Shown here one piece after another: positions 33,185 to 41,866 of a stretch of DNA of 64,000 bases. A program made the position numbers and the translations under genes. Every line of letters starts with the position of its first letter. Position 1 is the first letter of the stretch. The stretch is taken from contig NZ_BMPD01000003.1 in NCBI RefSeq assembly GCF_014647415.1, positions 310,001 through 374,000 on the forward strand, in the 5' to 3' direction. This DNA is from Haloarcula sebkhae. Its GTDB lineage: Archaea; Halobacteriota; Halobacteria; Halobacteriales; Haloarculaceae. A model generated the notes under the pieces. It saw nothing but the letters and a program-made list of their open reading frames with translations, was not told the DNA's origin and did not search any database.

Positions 33185-35104
33185 ATGGATACACCCGTGG
33201 CCACGCCGAACCGTCACGGGGCGGATGGAACTACCGGGCGGGTACGCGTTCTCTATGTCGACGCGGACTGCGACGACATCACGGCGGTCAAAGAGACGCT
33301 GACTGGTAGCGCCGACGAGTTCACTGTGACGGTATGTGAGACGGCGGACGACGCGCTCAATGCCCTCGAAGACGCGTCCTACGACTGCGTCGTTAGCGAG
33401 TACCGACTCCCGGACCGAGACGGAATCGAACTGCTACGGGTCGTTCGGGACCAGTCCTTTGACCTCCCCTTTCTCCTCTTCACTGACGGCGGCGACGAGA
33501 GCGTAGCCAGCGACGCTATCTCTGCTGGCGTCACAGACTACGTGACGAAAACGCCGCTTTCGGAGCAGACGGAACTGCTCCGACAGCGAATTACCTCCGC
33601 TGTCGCCCGCTATCAGGAGGAGTCGGACATCCTCGACCGGATGACCGACGCGTTCTTCGCGGTCGATGAAAACTGGGATTTCACGTACGCCAATGAACGC
33701 GGTCGCCGCGTCATCGGCCGTGCGATGGCGGGGGACGGTGAGACCACCGACTTGCTGGGGCAAAACATCTGGGAAGTGGTCCCGTCCCTCGAAGAAACGG
33801 AGTTCAGCAAGCAGTACCGACAGGCGATGACCCAGCAGGAGCCAGCGTCCTTCGAGGCGTACTTCGAACCACTGCAGACGTGGTTCGAGGTATCTGTGTA
33901 CCCGTCGCCAACCGGGATTTCGGTGTACTTCCGTGACATCACTGAGCGGCAAAAGCACGAGGAGGAGATCAGGGGTAGAGAGCGGACGCTTCGAGAGATT
34001 TACCGGGTCATCTCCCGCAAGGATCTCGATTTCGAGGACAAGGTCGAGCGCCTGCTCGAAATCGGGCAGCACGCCCTCGGAACCGAAACGGCTGCGCTCT
34101 CACGCATCGATGGCGATATGTACGTCTTCGAAATCGTCTGCGACCGGACAGGAGCCATCGAGGCGGGCGATGCAGTCCCGCTGGACGCGACGAACTGCGA
34201 GCGGGCCGTCGTCGAGGAGCAGACACTGGTCCTCGCCGACATCGCCGAAGACCGACCGGAACTGGCTGAACGGGCTGGCTACACGGAGATGGGCGTCTCC
34301 TGTTACCTCGGAACGCCCGTTGTCGTCGACGGCTCGGTGTACGGCACGTTCTGCTTCTACGGCACGGAGCCCCGCGATTCCTTCTCCGAGTGGGAAGTCA
34401 CGCTCGTGGAGTTGATGGGAAACTGGGTCAGCTACGAACAGGAGCGCGAACGCCGCGAACAGGAACTCACCCGCGAGCGAAACCGACTGGAGAAGTTCGC
34501 CAGCGTCGTCAGCCACGACCTCCGGAACCCGCTCAATGTCGCGTTCGGCCGGCTCACGCTTGTCGACGAGGCGTACGACGGGGACCCGGAGCACGTCGAG
34601 GCACTCCAGCGGTCGCTCGAACGGATGGACGAACTCATCGACGACGTACTCGCGCTCGCCCGCGGCGGCCACAAAGTCATCGACGCGACCGAAGCGTCGC
34701 TAGACGATATCATTACGGCCGCCTGGGACACCGTCGAGAGTTCGGACGCGACGCTCGAACGCGCCGACACGGACGCGCGGATCACGGGCGACCAGACGCG
34801 CCTCCAGCAGCTCTTCGAGAACCTCTTCCGAAACAGCGTGGACCACAGCGACGACCCCGTGACCGTCCGCGTCGGGACACTCTCGGGTGGACGTGGGTTC
34901 TACGTGGCCGACGACGGCCCCGGGATTCCCGAGGCCGAGCGTGACGAGGTGTTCGAGCGCGGCTACACCACGAGCGACGAGGGGACCGGCTTCGGGCTGG
35001 CTATCGTCTCCGAAATCGTCGACGCCCACGGTGGCCGGATGACTGTTACAGAAAGTGCGGACGGCGGGGTACGATTCGACGTGACCGGTATTCAGGTGGA
35101 GTAA
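33185..35104 (+). CDS. Hybrid histidine kinase with Glu-substituted receiver (REC-PAS-GAF-HK)
   Basis: 639 aa, soluble. Receiver-like domain at residues 19-135 keeps the acidic cluster VDADCDD but has Glu72 (CVVSEYRLP) where the phospho-acceptor Asp should be; the sister kinase at 17021 has Asp there. PAS about 145-260 (MTDAFFAVDENWDFTYANER), GAF about 280-430, H-box FASVVSHDLRNPLNVAFGRL with His444, HATPase with N-box FENLFRNSVDHSD, G1 VADDGPGIP and G2 GTGFGLAIVSEI. Start at 33185 (MDTPVATPNRHG); an upstream ATG at 33134 would include the palindrome and is disfavoured. No output protein adjacent. Confidence 0.9.
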   Translation: MDTPVATPNRHGADGTTGRVRVLYVDADCDDITAVKETLTGSADEFTVTVCETADDALNALEDASYDCVVSEYRLPDRDGIELLRVVRDQSFDLPFLLFTDGGDESVASDAISAGVTDYVTKTPLSEQTELLRQRITSAVARYQEESDILDRMTDAFFAVDENWDFTYANERGRRVIGRAMAGDGETTDLLGQNIWEVVPSLEETEFSKQYRQAMTQQEPASFEAYFEPLQTWFEVSVYPSPTGISVYFRDITERQKHEEEIRGRERTLREIYRVISRKDLDFEDKVERLLEIGQHALGTETAALSRIDGDMYVFEIVCDRTGAIEAGDAVPLDATNCERAVVEEQTLVLADIAEDRPELAERAGYTEMGVSCYLGTPVVVDGSVYGTFCFYGTEPRDSFSEWEVTLVELMGNWVSYEQERERREQELTRERNRLEKFASVVSHDLRNPLNVAFGRLTLVDEAYDGDPEHVEALQRSLERMDELIDDVLALARGGHKVIDATEASLDDIITAAWDTVESSDATLERADTDARITGDQTRLQQLFENLFRNSVDHSDDPVTVRVGTLSGGRGFYVADDGPGIPEAERDEVFERGYTTSDEGTGFGLAIVSEIVDAHGGRMTVTESADGGVRFDVTGIQVE

Positions 35105-36505
35105 CTATAGCTGGTCGACGCAGTCCCGGATGAGGCCGTCGACGTTTTCGGGGAGCGTCGGGTGGTAGGCCCGGTCCGGCAGGTCACGCACGTCGAGTCC
35201 CAACTCGACGATGATCTGGAACGCTTTGGCGAAGCTGTCTGCGTGATAGTGCATCCCTTGCCATCCGAGCACTGTCCCGTCGTCTGCGTCGACGACGAGC
35301 TTCGCAAGCCCCTCGGGCACGTCTTTCGACTTGAACACGCCATCGTCGCTGGCCTGTCGTGTCACCGTGACGACGTCGTAGCCCGCCTCTTTCGCCGTCT
35401 CCTCGTTGTGGCCGACGCGAGCGAACGGATACACGCCCAGCCCGGAGAAGATGACGTGGTGGTGGACGTTCCGGTATTCTTCGAGTGAGCCACCGGCCTC
35501 CTGCTGGAGGATATTCTCGGCCGCGGTGAAGCCTTGCTCTTTGGCGACGTGGAGAATCGGCTCCTTGCCGTTGACGTCGCCGACGGCGTAGATGTGGTCT
35601 GCGTCACGAGTCTGCATCGTGTCTTTCGCCCAGTCGCCTTCGACGGAAACGGGTGTGTTCTCCAGGCCGAGCCCCTCGACGGTCGGGCGACGACCGGTAA
35701 ACAGGAACAGCTGGTCGGCCTCGAACGTCTCCTCGCCCCCGTCGTCGTACTCGACGGTGAGGCGGACGCCGCCGTCCGCAGTCTCCTCCAGCTCCTTTTC
35801 GTAGCAGTTCGTCGGAATGGTCACGTCCCAGTTGTCCTCGTAGATGTCGAGCGCCTCGTCGCCGAACTCCGGGTCGCCTTCGTCGATTGGCCGGTCGTCG
35901 TGCTCGATAACGGTGAGCTCCATGCCGCCGGCCTCCGCCAGATACGGGACCAACTCCATCCCGATGTACCCGAAGCCCATCACGATACCTGAGTCAGGGA
36001 ACTCCGTCGCATCGAGTACCTGGTCGCTGGTCATGAAGTCGACCTCGTCGATGCCGGGCGTGTCCGGGACGTTCACGCTGGAGCCGGTCGCGATGACGAC
36101 GTAGTCGGCCTCGTGTTCCTCGCCGCCGGCCCGAACCGTGTGCTCGTCGACGAACGTGGCAGTGTCGTGGATGAACGTCACGTCGTCGCGCTCGGCCATC
36201 TCGTGGACGGAGTCTCGGCGGTGCCCGGCCCAGCCCAGCACGTGGTCGTCCTTGCGTTCGACGACGGCCTCCAGATCAACGTCGGGCACGTCGCCGACGA
36301 GACGGTCGTCGTGGCGCGCCTGAAAGCGATGTGCCCCTGCGGAGAGCACTTCCTTCGATGGCATACAGCCACGGAGGATACAGAGGCCGCCGCCGGGCTC
36401 GCCGTTGTCGATGAGCGTGAGTTCGATGTCGTCCGCCTCGACAAGATCGCCGGCGACTGCGGCCCCGGCACTTCCATACGCGCCGATGATAACGACGTGA
36501 GTCAT
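35105..36505 (-). CDS. Dihydrolipoamide-dehydrogenase-like flavoprotein disulfide reductase
   Basis: 466 aa. FAD motif MTHVVIIGAYGSAGAAVAGD, where the last Gly pattern is GxYGSAG rather than GxGxxG. Redox-active disulfide CILRGC (about residues 42-47) in the class-I position. NAD(P) motif GIVMGFGYIGMELVPYLAEA, second FAD motif HIYAVGDVNGKEP, and C-terminal dimer domain ending HPTLPENVDGLIRDCV with the catalytic His-Glu. No E1/E2 genes of a 2-oxoacid complex lie nearby, so it may reduce another disulfide (for example gamma-glutamylcysteine or lipoyl-like substrates). Start is ATG at 36503-36505. Confidence 0.87.
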   Translation of the reverse strand: MTHVVIIGAYGSAGAAVAGDLVEADDIELTLIDNGEPGGGLCILRGCMPSKEVLSAGAHRFQARHDDRLVGDVPDVDLEAVVERKDDHVLGWAGHRRDSVHEMAERDDVTFIHDTATFVDEHTVRAGGEEHEADYVVIATGSSVNVPDTPGIDEVDFMTSDQVLDATEFPDSGIVMGFGYIGMELVPYLAEAGGMELTVIEHDDRPIDEGDPEFGDEALDIYEDNWDVTIPTNCYEKELEETADGGVRLTVEYDDGGEETFEADQLFLFTGRRPTVEGLGLENTPVSVEGDWAKDTMQTRDADHIYAVGDVNGKEPILHVAKEQGFTAAENILQQEAGGSLEEYRNVHHHVIFSGLGVYPFARVGHNEETAKEAGYDVVTVTRQASDDGVFKSKDVPEGLAKLVVDADDGTVLGWQGMHYHADSFAKAFQIIVELGLDVRDLPDRAYHPTLPENVDGLIRDCVDQL

Positions 36506-36595
36506 ACCAGTGCTAGGACGATGCCAGCAAATAAAGGCTTCAGTGGCGTGTTTCGCCCGGACACGACCGGGGTGGGCCGTGCCCGCGGCCACGGT

Positions 36596-39112
36596 TCAGT
36601 CGTCGCCGTCGACGGGTGCGGGTGGACGCGATCGCCCCAACCCGAGTAGGCCACGAACCGACCAGTCAGCGTTGAACACCCGGTCCCAGACGACGAGCGC
36701 GGAGGGAATCACCAGCAGGGAGGTGAGGAACGCGTACCCGATCGACATCGCTGTCAGGATGCCGAACTGGCCGATTGCAGGGAACACAGCCAGCCCGAGC
36801 ACACCGATGCCGAATGTCGTGGTGAGCATACTCCCGAACAGCGCCCCGCCAGTCCCGCGAACGGTCCGGTCCAGTGCGGTTTCGAGGTCGTTTTCTTCGA
36901 ACTCGTCGGCGAACCGGTGGGTGACGTGGACTGAGTAGTCGACCCCCAGCCCGATAGTTATCGCCAACATCGTCGCTGTGAGCGCGTTGAACGGGATGCT
37001 GAGCAGTCGCATCGTCCCGCCAAGCCATGCCACTGTGACGACAACAGGAATCATGTTTACGAGGCCGAGCGACGGCCGCCCCTCCAGCATATTGTAGATG
37101 AGGATGAGGAACACTGACGACCCGACAAGCGCAATCGCCAGTGACTGGATAGCTGACTCCAGGATGAGGTCTGAGACGGCCTGGAACACGACGACTGTGC
37201 CGGTTGCCGTCGCCTCGTACCGGAAGTCGTCGGCAACGTTTCTCGTATCGGCGGTCACCTCTGCGTCGCTCGCGTCCGATTCGACTGTGTAAACGACACG
37301 TGCGCTCCGGTAGTCCTCGGTGATGTACTCTAGCGCCGTACTACGGGCTGGCGAGTCGAGCAGATACTCGTATATCTCCTCAAGATTATCGTCCGGGACC
37401 CCGTTGTCGTTCCGGTCGTTGCGCTCGACCATCCGGCGGAACTCGGGGTCACGCTCTGCCTGATCTTGAATGACCGTCACGATAGATGTCGAATCAGCCC
37501 GCCCGTCTTCCCGGACGAACGAGTCCGGCGGGTTGTTACCCGCCCGATACATCTGTTCGAGCGCCGCGTCGTTCCGCATTGGTCCCTCTACGTACACCGT
37601 CGCCTCACTGGACTGGGTCGTATCGAACCGCTCATCGAGGAGGTTCGTCACCTCCGTTACGGTGTATTCGCTTGGGGCGAACGGTTCCGGCAGGGCCTCG
37701 ACGAAGTCCGGATTCTCCTCAGGCGGCAGGAAGTCCTCCTGACTGAATGAGGTCGAGACGCCGGTGGCGTAGTAGCTGGCACCGACCGTCGACACGAGGA
37801 TGAGTACGAGGAAGATGATCGGAGCGCGGTTCGCGATGACGACACCGCCGCGCAACACGCCGCTGAGTGCCGAATCCTCTGCGCCCAGCGGCGTCTCGCT
37901 GAACGTCGGGATGGGGTAGCGCTGGCGGAGCCGGTCCAGTTCCACCTTTGCTGCGGGCAGGAACACCCCGAAGATGAGGAAGGTGAACGTGATACCGACA
38001 GAGGCCACGTAGCCGAAGTCCTGAATCGGCGGCAGTGCGCTGGTGAGATTCGCGGCGAACCCGATGACCGTCGTCCCGGTCACAATGAAGAACGCGACAA
38101 GCAACTGGTCGGTCGTGATCCGCATCGACTTCTGGATAGATTCTCCGGTTTCGCGCTCCTCTCGATACCGGTTGACGGCGTGAATCCCGAAGTCGATACC
38201 GACTGCCAGTAACAGCGGTGGCACGGCAATGAGCATCTGCGAGAAGGGGATGCCGGCAAGCCCCATGAAGCCGAACGTCCAGACAACGGCCATAAACAGC
38301 GCGAGCAGGCCCAGTGCCATGTCTGCGAGGTCGCGGTAGGCAATCGTCAGGAAAAACAGGATGAACAGCACTGCTGCGGGCACCGTCAGGATGAGCGAGT
38401 CGCCGACGACGTTCGAGAATTCGTCCGCGACGATACCACTGCCGAACAGAGTAATGCCACCGTGGTCAGCGCTGGTGACAGTGAACCCGGCCTGTTTCTG
38501 GATGCTCGTCAGCGGACTCGAACCACCCTGCCCCGACCCGGAGGAGATGCCGGCCGGGACCTCGTGTGTGACGACGCCGATGGTCGCCGACGCCGAGGCA
38601 GCTTTGCGGTTGAAGTCCTTGCTCAGTAGCGATTCGAACCGGGGATTCTGCTCGGCCGCGCGCCTGGCGGCGGCATCGATCTCACTTGGCGTCGCTGATT
38701 CGACAGCATAGATCTGCTGTTCGGTCGTTGTCGCCTCCGGGTTTAGCTGTTGGGCGACGATGCTGGCGGCGCTTGACGTCGACGTGACACGGAGTTCCGC
38801 GTGCTGTTCTAATCGATGCTGTGACCTGAGCATCCGAAGCAGCGCCGGCTTCGAGAGCACGTTGGTCTCCCGCTGGATGAGCTGTGTACTCCCTGTATCC
38901 GGTGAGAAGGTCGGCGAGAACTTGTCATTGACCTCCTGCAGTGCCTCCTCAGCCGGCAGGTCGGTCGTAAACTGCGATGTCCCGGAGTTGGTCGAGACGC
39001 TCCCGAGGCCGGCGCTGAAGACCACCGTCACGACTAGGAAGAGAAGCACCACCTTCCGTGAATCGTGGACGATGCGGTCGTCCGCCCAATCGATGTAGCG
39101 CTGGTAGTCCAT
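36596..39112 (-). CDS. RND superfamily exporter (MMPL/HAE3 type)
   Basis: 838 aa; two repeats of 1 + 5 TM helices with large extracellular loops after TM1 and TM7. Conserved family motifs are GIDFGIHAVNRYREERETGE (about residue 305) and GLGVDYSVHVTHRFADEFEE (about residue 720), with the paired acidic residues in TM4/TM10 that carry protons. The family exports lipids, hopanoids or hydrophobic drugs by proton motive force. It starts 3 bp after the upstream COG1361-type gene, so the two are almost certainly co-transcribed, and the divergent TetR gene probably controls both. Substrate unknown. Confidence 0.9.
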   Translation of the reverse strand: MDYQRYIDWADDRIVHDSRKVVLLFLVVTVVFSAGLGSVSTNSGTSQFTTDLPAEEALQEVNDKFSPTFSPDTGSTQLIQRETNVLSKPALLRMLRSQHRLEQHAELRVTSTSSAASIVAQQLNPEATTTEQQIYAVESATPSEIDAAARRAAEQNPRFESLLSKDFNRKAASASATIGVVTHEVPAGISSGSGQGGSSPLTSIQKQAGFTVTSADHGGITLFGSGIVADEFSNVVGDSLILTVPAAVLFILFFLTIAYRDLADMALGLLALFMAVVWTFGFMGLAGIPFSQMLIAVPPLLLAVGIDFGIHAVNRYREERETGESIQKSMRITTDQLLVAFFIVTGTTVIGFAANLTSALPPIQDFGYVASVGITFTFLIFGVFLPAAKVELDRLRQRYPIPTFSETPLGAEDSALSGVLRGGVVIANRAPIIFLVLILVSTVGASYYATGVSTSFSQEDFLPPEENPDFVEALPEPFAPSEYTVTEVTNLLDERFDTTQSSEATVYVEGPMRNDAALEQMYRAGNNPPDSFVREDGRADSTSIVTVIQDQAERDPEFRRMVERNDRNDNGVPDDNLEEIYEYLLDSPARSTALEYITEDYRSARVVYTVESDASDAEVTADTRNVADDFRYEATATGTVVVFQAVSDLILESAIQSLAIALVGSSVFLILIYNMLEGRPSLGLVNMIPVVVTVAWLGGTMRLLSIPFNALTATMLAITIGLGVDYSVHVTHRFADEFEENDLETALDRTVRGTGGALFGSMLTTTFGIGVLGLAVFPAIGQFGILTAMSIGYAFLTSLLVIPSALVVWDRVFNADWSVRGLLGLGRSRPPAPVDGDD

Positions 39113-39115
39113 GCG

Positions 39116-41041
39116 TTAGCGGAACCTGAAGTAGCCGCCGATGGCCAGGGCGGCCACGAGTGCAACGCCGATAATCGCCGTTAGCGGCGAACTGCCACCG
39201 CCGGAGTTGGTCACCGAGACGGGAAGCCGGTAGGTGTCGGACACCGGCGTATCTCCGTCCGGCTCCTCGTACTGGAAGTCGACCGAGACGGGGTAGCTCT
39301 TCGTCATCGCGGCACCGCTTGCGCTGATACCGAACTCGATGGTCGTCGACTCGCCCTGGTCGAGACTGTCGATGTACGCCTGGTCGTCCGAGACGGAGAT
39401 TGGGGACTCTGCGAACAGCTTTGCCTCGATATCGGTCAGTCGCTCACCGGCGTCGTTGGTGATAGTCACTTCGAGCGTGCTGGACCCACCAACGTTGACG
39501 GACGCGTTCGTCGACTCGACGAGGAACTCGTCGGCGCTGCCGTCGACGCTCTGCCGGATTTCGAGCGTGTCGCTCTCGCGCTTATCGCCCTCGCTGTTGC
39601 GGTAGTTGGCGACGAAGTCGAACTGCCGCGGGCCGGAGTTCGCGTTGTCCGACACGTCGGCGTCGAACGAGACGGTCGCTGACTCGCCCGGTTCGAGGTC
39701 ACCGACCGCGTACTGGGTCTCTTTCGGTGAGATGTTGTCGTGGGTGCTCGCCCAGTTCAGAACGACGTTGCGGACTGTTCGGTCCCCGGTGTTGGTCAGT
39801 GACGCTTCCAGCGTGCCATCGTCACCTGCCTGCAGGGACGATTCGACGTCACCCATGGCGAAGGACTGTTCGGGCTCGGGTGTGAGTCCCAGCGAGATGT
39901 CGTCAGCGACGCCGGCATCGCCTTCGGGATCGTCGTAGCTCACTGACGCCGACAGGGCGTAGCTCTGTATCTTGGCGTCGTCACTTGCGCTTGCGTCAAC
40001 ACTCACTGTTCGCGTTTCACCGGGCTCCCAGGAGCCGATGAACTGTGACGTGGATTCGGACTGCCCGAACGTAATCTCGCTGTTCTGCGTGGTAAGTGTC
40101 ACTGTCGCGTCTGAGACCGTGACAGGCCCGTCGTTGCGCAGAGTCACATTGTAGGTCCCGGAGTCACTGACAGCAACGTCGCTATCAGTACGTTCGACAG
40201 TGAACGTTTGCTCGCGGGCAGGTGTAATCCCGAGCGAAGAGGCCGAGGTACTCTTTCGTACCCCGTCCGTGTCGTCGAAGTCGACTTGCAGGTCGAACTG
40301 ATACGGTTCGGCTCTGGCGTCACCGCTTGCACCGACGCGGTACCGGAGCGTCCGCTGTTCACCAGCCTCCCAGGTATCGATGAACCGGGAGCTGCTGGTG
40401 TCGCTACCGACTGTGAGTTCAGGGTTCGTCGACTCCAGCGTTACTGAGGCTTCCCGGGCTGGTTCGTCACCAGTATTCTCGACGGTGACTGCGACCGTCC
40501 CGACCGAGTCAACGCGCGCCCCTGAATCGACGCTCACCACGTCAAAGGCCGCGTCGTCGTCGATTTCGAGTTCGAGTTCGATCCGTTCGGTGGTGGATTT
40601 TTCGTCACGTGCGCCGTCACCCTCGGAAATGTAGCTCGTGTATTCGTACTCGACAATGACGGGAACGGTGTAGTCTCCGGGACTTGCGTCGTCATCGACG
40701 CTCACCTCGAAGGAAATCGGCTCTGTCTTGCCTTCCGGGACGGAGCCGACGGCCTGCTTGTTCGTTGTCACCGTGATCGGGGCATCTCCGTCATTGACCT
40801 TGACTGTGGTACCGCGGGCGGTCGTTACTTCGCTACTCCGAACCGCCTGCGTCGTCGGACCGGAGTCGACCGTGCCGCTGTTGACGAGCACAACGTCGAG
40901 TGTCGTCTCCTCACCGGGCGTGACGGTATCATCGACGAACGTTGCGTCGAAGTCGGGGCTCCCGGATACGGCGGCGATCGCCGTTCCGGACGCCATGAGC
41001 AATGCGATAACAGCCAGCGTCAGTAATGTTCGTGGTTTCAT
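39116..41041 (-). CDS. Secreted, membrane-anchored multi-domain protein (COG1361 type), RND partner
   Basis: 641 aa. Signal peptide MKPRTLLTLAVIALLMASGT ending near IAAVSG. The body is a series of four or five beta-sandwich repeats of about 100-115 residues resembling NEW3/CARDB domains; each contains a turn such as WEPGETRTVSV, LEPGESATVSFDA or LDQGESTTIEFG followed by a YxxxxxVxYxD/E strand. C-terminal TM anchor SPLTAIIGVALVAALAIGGYF with a basic end FRFR. It sits directly before the exporter gene, and could serve as an extracellular adaptor or substrate-handling domain; this role is inference. The start is ATG at 41039-41041; the frame continues upstream but through the promoter region. 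Confidence 0.85.
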   Translation of the reverse strand: MKPRTLLTLAVIALLMASGTAIAAVSGSPDFDATFVDDTVTPGEETTLDVVLVNSGTVDSGPTTQAVRSSEVTTARGTTVKVNDGDAPITVTTNKQAVGSVPEGKTEPISFEVSVDDDASPGDYTVPVIVEYEYTSYISEGDGARDEKSTTERIELELEIDDDAAFDVVSVDSGARVDSVGTVAVTVENTGDEPAREASVTLESTNPELTVGSDTSSSRFIDTWEAGEQRTLRYRVGASGDARAEPYQFDLQVDFDDTDGVRKSTSASSLGITPAREQTFTVERTDSDVAVSDSGTYNVTLRNDGPVTVSDATVTLTTQNSEITFGQSESTSQFIGSWEPGETRTVSVDASASDDAKIQSYALSASVSYDDPEGDAGVADDISLGLTPEPEQSFAMGDVESSLQAGDDGTLEASLTNTGDRTVRNVVLNWASTHDNISPKETQYAVGDLEPGESATVSFDADVSDNANSGPRQFDFVANYRNSEGDKRESDTLEIRQSVDGSADEFLVESTNASVNVGGSSTLEVTITNDAGERLTDIEAKLFAESPISVSDDQAYIDSLDQGESTTIEFGISASGAAMTKSYPVSVDFQYEEPDGDTPVSDTYRLPVSVTNSGGGSSPLTAIIGVALVAALAIGGYFRFR

Positions 41042-41111
41042 GCGTAGGACACTTCGGACATTCCTTACCGTTTGTTTCTGTCCGGAGCGGAGGTCATGCT
41101 TGGGAGATCGG

Positions 41112-41119
41112 GATATAAA
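41112..41119 (-). promoter_or_regulatory. TATA element of the COG1361-RND operon
   Basis: On the minus strand gtttatatcc is a strong TATA, about 75 bp before the ATG at 41041, so the transcript would carry a 5' leader of roughly 45-50 nt. Operator 1 lies about 45 bp upstream of it. Confidence 0.6.
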
Positions 41120-41161
41120 CCCACATACGTCTGTGCAGACTCCCGTCCGAACCGTGTACAT

Positions 41162-41179
41162 CGAACGAACGTTCGGTCG
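41162..41179. promoter_or_regulatory. Putative TetR operator 1
   Basis: cgaacgaacgttcggtcg is palindromic at 16 of 18 positions and matches operator 2 at 16 of 18. It lies between the divergent promoters. Confidence 0.75.
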
Positions 41180-41214
41180 CCTATCAACGTTGTGGTTCAG
41201 TAACAGTGGGAAGG

Positions 41215-41220
41215 TATTTA
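41215..41220 (+). promoter_or_regulatory. TATA element of the tetR gene
   Basis: tattta begins 31 bp before the ATG at 41246. Operator 2 lies between this element and the start codon, so bound repressor would block initiation. Confidence 0.65.
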
Positions 41221-41225
41221 CTTCC

Positions 41226-41243
41226 CGAACGAATATTCGGTCG
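41226..41243. promoter_or_regulatory. Putative TetR operator 2
   Basis: cgaacgaatattcggtcg ends 2 bp before the tetR ATG and starts 64 bp after operator 1. The two differ only in the central two bases. Position predicts autorepression. Confidence 0.75.
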
Positions 41244-41245
41244 GG

Positions 41246-41866
41246 ATGAGTGATGGAATTCCGTTTGCCGGGGAGCCGGCGGACTCGCACGAGGCAATAA
41301 TGCGAGCTACATTTCGTGCCCTCCGGGAATACGGGTATGCCGGACTTTCGATACAGCGAATCGCGGACGAGGCCGACCTCAGCAAATCGACGTTCTATCA
41401 CCACTTCGATGGCAAGGAGGACCTTCTGCTGTCGTTTCAGGAGTTTATCCTCACGGAGTTTAACCGCATCTTCCAGATCGAGTCGACCGGCGACCCCGAA
41501 CAGGACATCAAGACGTTTGTCAGCCTCGTGCTCGACGATTTTCCTGACTGCGTCGAAACGCCCGAGAAGAACGCCGTACTCGGTTCATACGTCGAGATGC
41601 GCGCTCAGGCAGTCCAGAATCCGGACTTCCGCGAGAAGTTCACTGAGACGGACGAACTGTTTACTCGGCAACTCGTACAGATCATCGAAGACGGCATCGA
41701 ACAGGGGGTCTTCGCCGAGGTCGACCCCAACACGGTTTCGCGATTCATGATCACGATACTCGACGGTGTAATCCTTCAGAGCGCAACACGCAACGACAAC
41801 CCTGTCGCCGCGGTTCGGGACACCATCGACGAGTACATCGAAGAGACGCTGATTCTCGACACCTAG
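41246..41866 (+). CDS. TetR/AcrR family transcriptional regulator
   Basis: 206 aa. N-terminal HTH (SHEAIMRATFRALREYGYAG, LSIQRIADEADLSKSTFYHH, FDGKEDLLLSFQEFI; about residues 14-65) followed by a helical ligand-binding domain resembling the TetR_C/YfiR-type fold. Divergent from the COG1361-RND operon with two shared palindromes; by analogy with AcrR-type systems it should repress the exporter and itself until a hydrophobic ligand binds. The next gene is convergent and overlaps by 4 bp at the stops. Confidence 0.93.
   Translation: MSDGIPFAGEPADSHEAIMRATFRALREYGYAGLSIQRIADEADLSKSTFYHHFDGKEDLLLSFQEFILTEFNRIFQIESTGDPEQDIKTFVSLVLDDFPDCVETPEKNAVLGSYVEMRAQAVQNPDFREKFTETDELFTRQLVQIIEDGIEQGVFAEVDPNTVSRFMITILDGVILQSATRNDNPVAAVRDTIDEYIEETLILDT

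Noticed and set aside
41042-41404. Upstream extension of the COG1361-type protein
   Set aside because: It would cover the operators and TATA boxes of both divergent genes, and the signal peptide starts at MKPRTLL.
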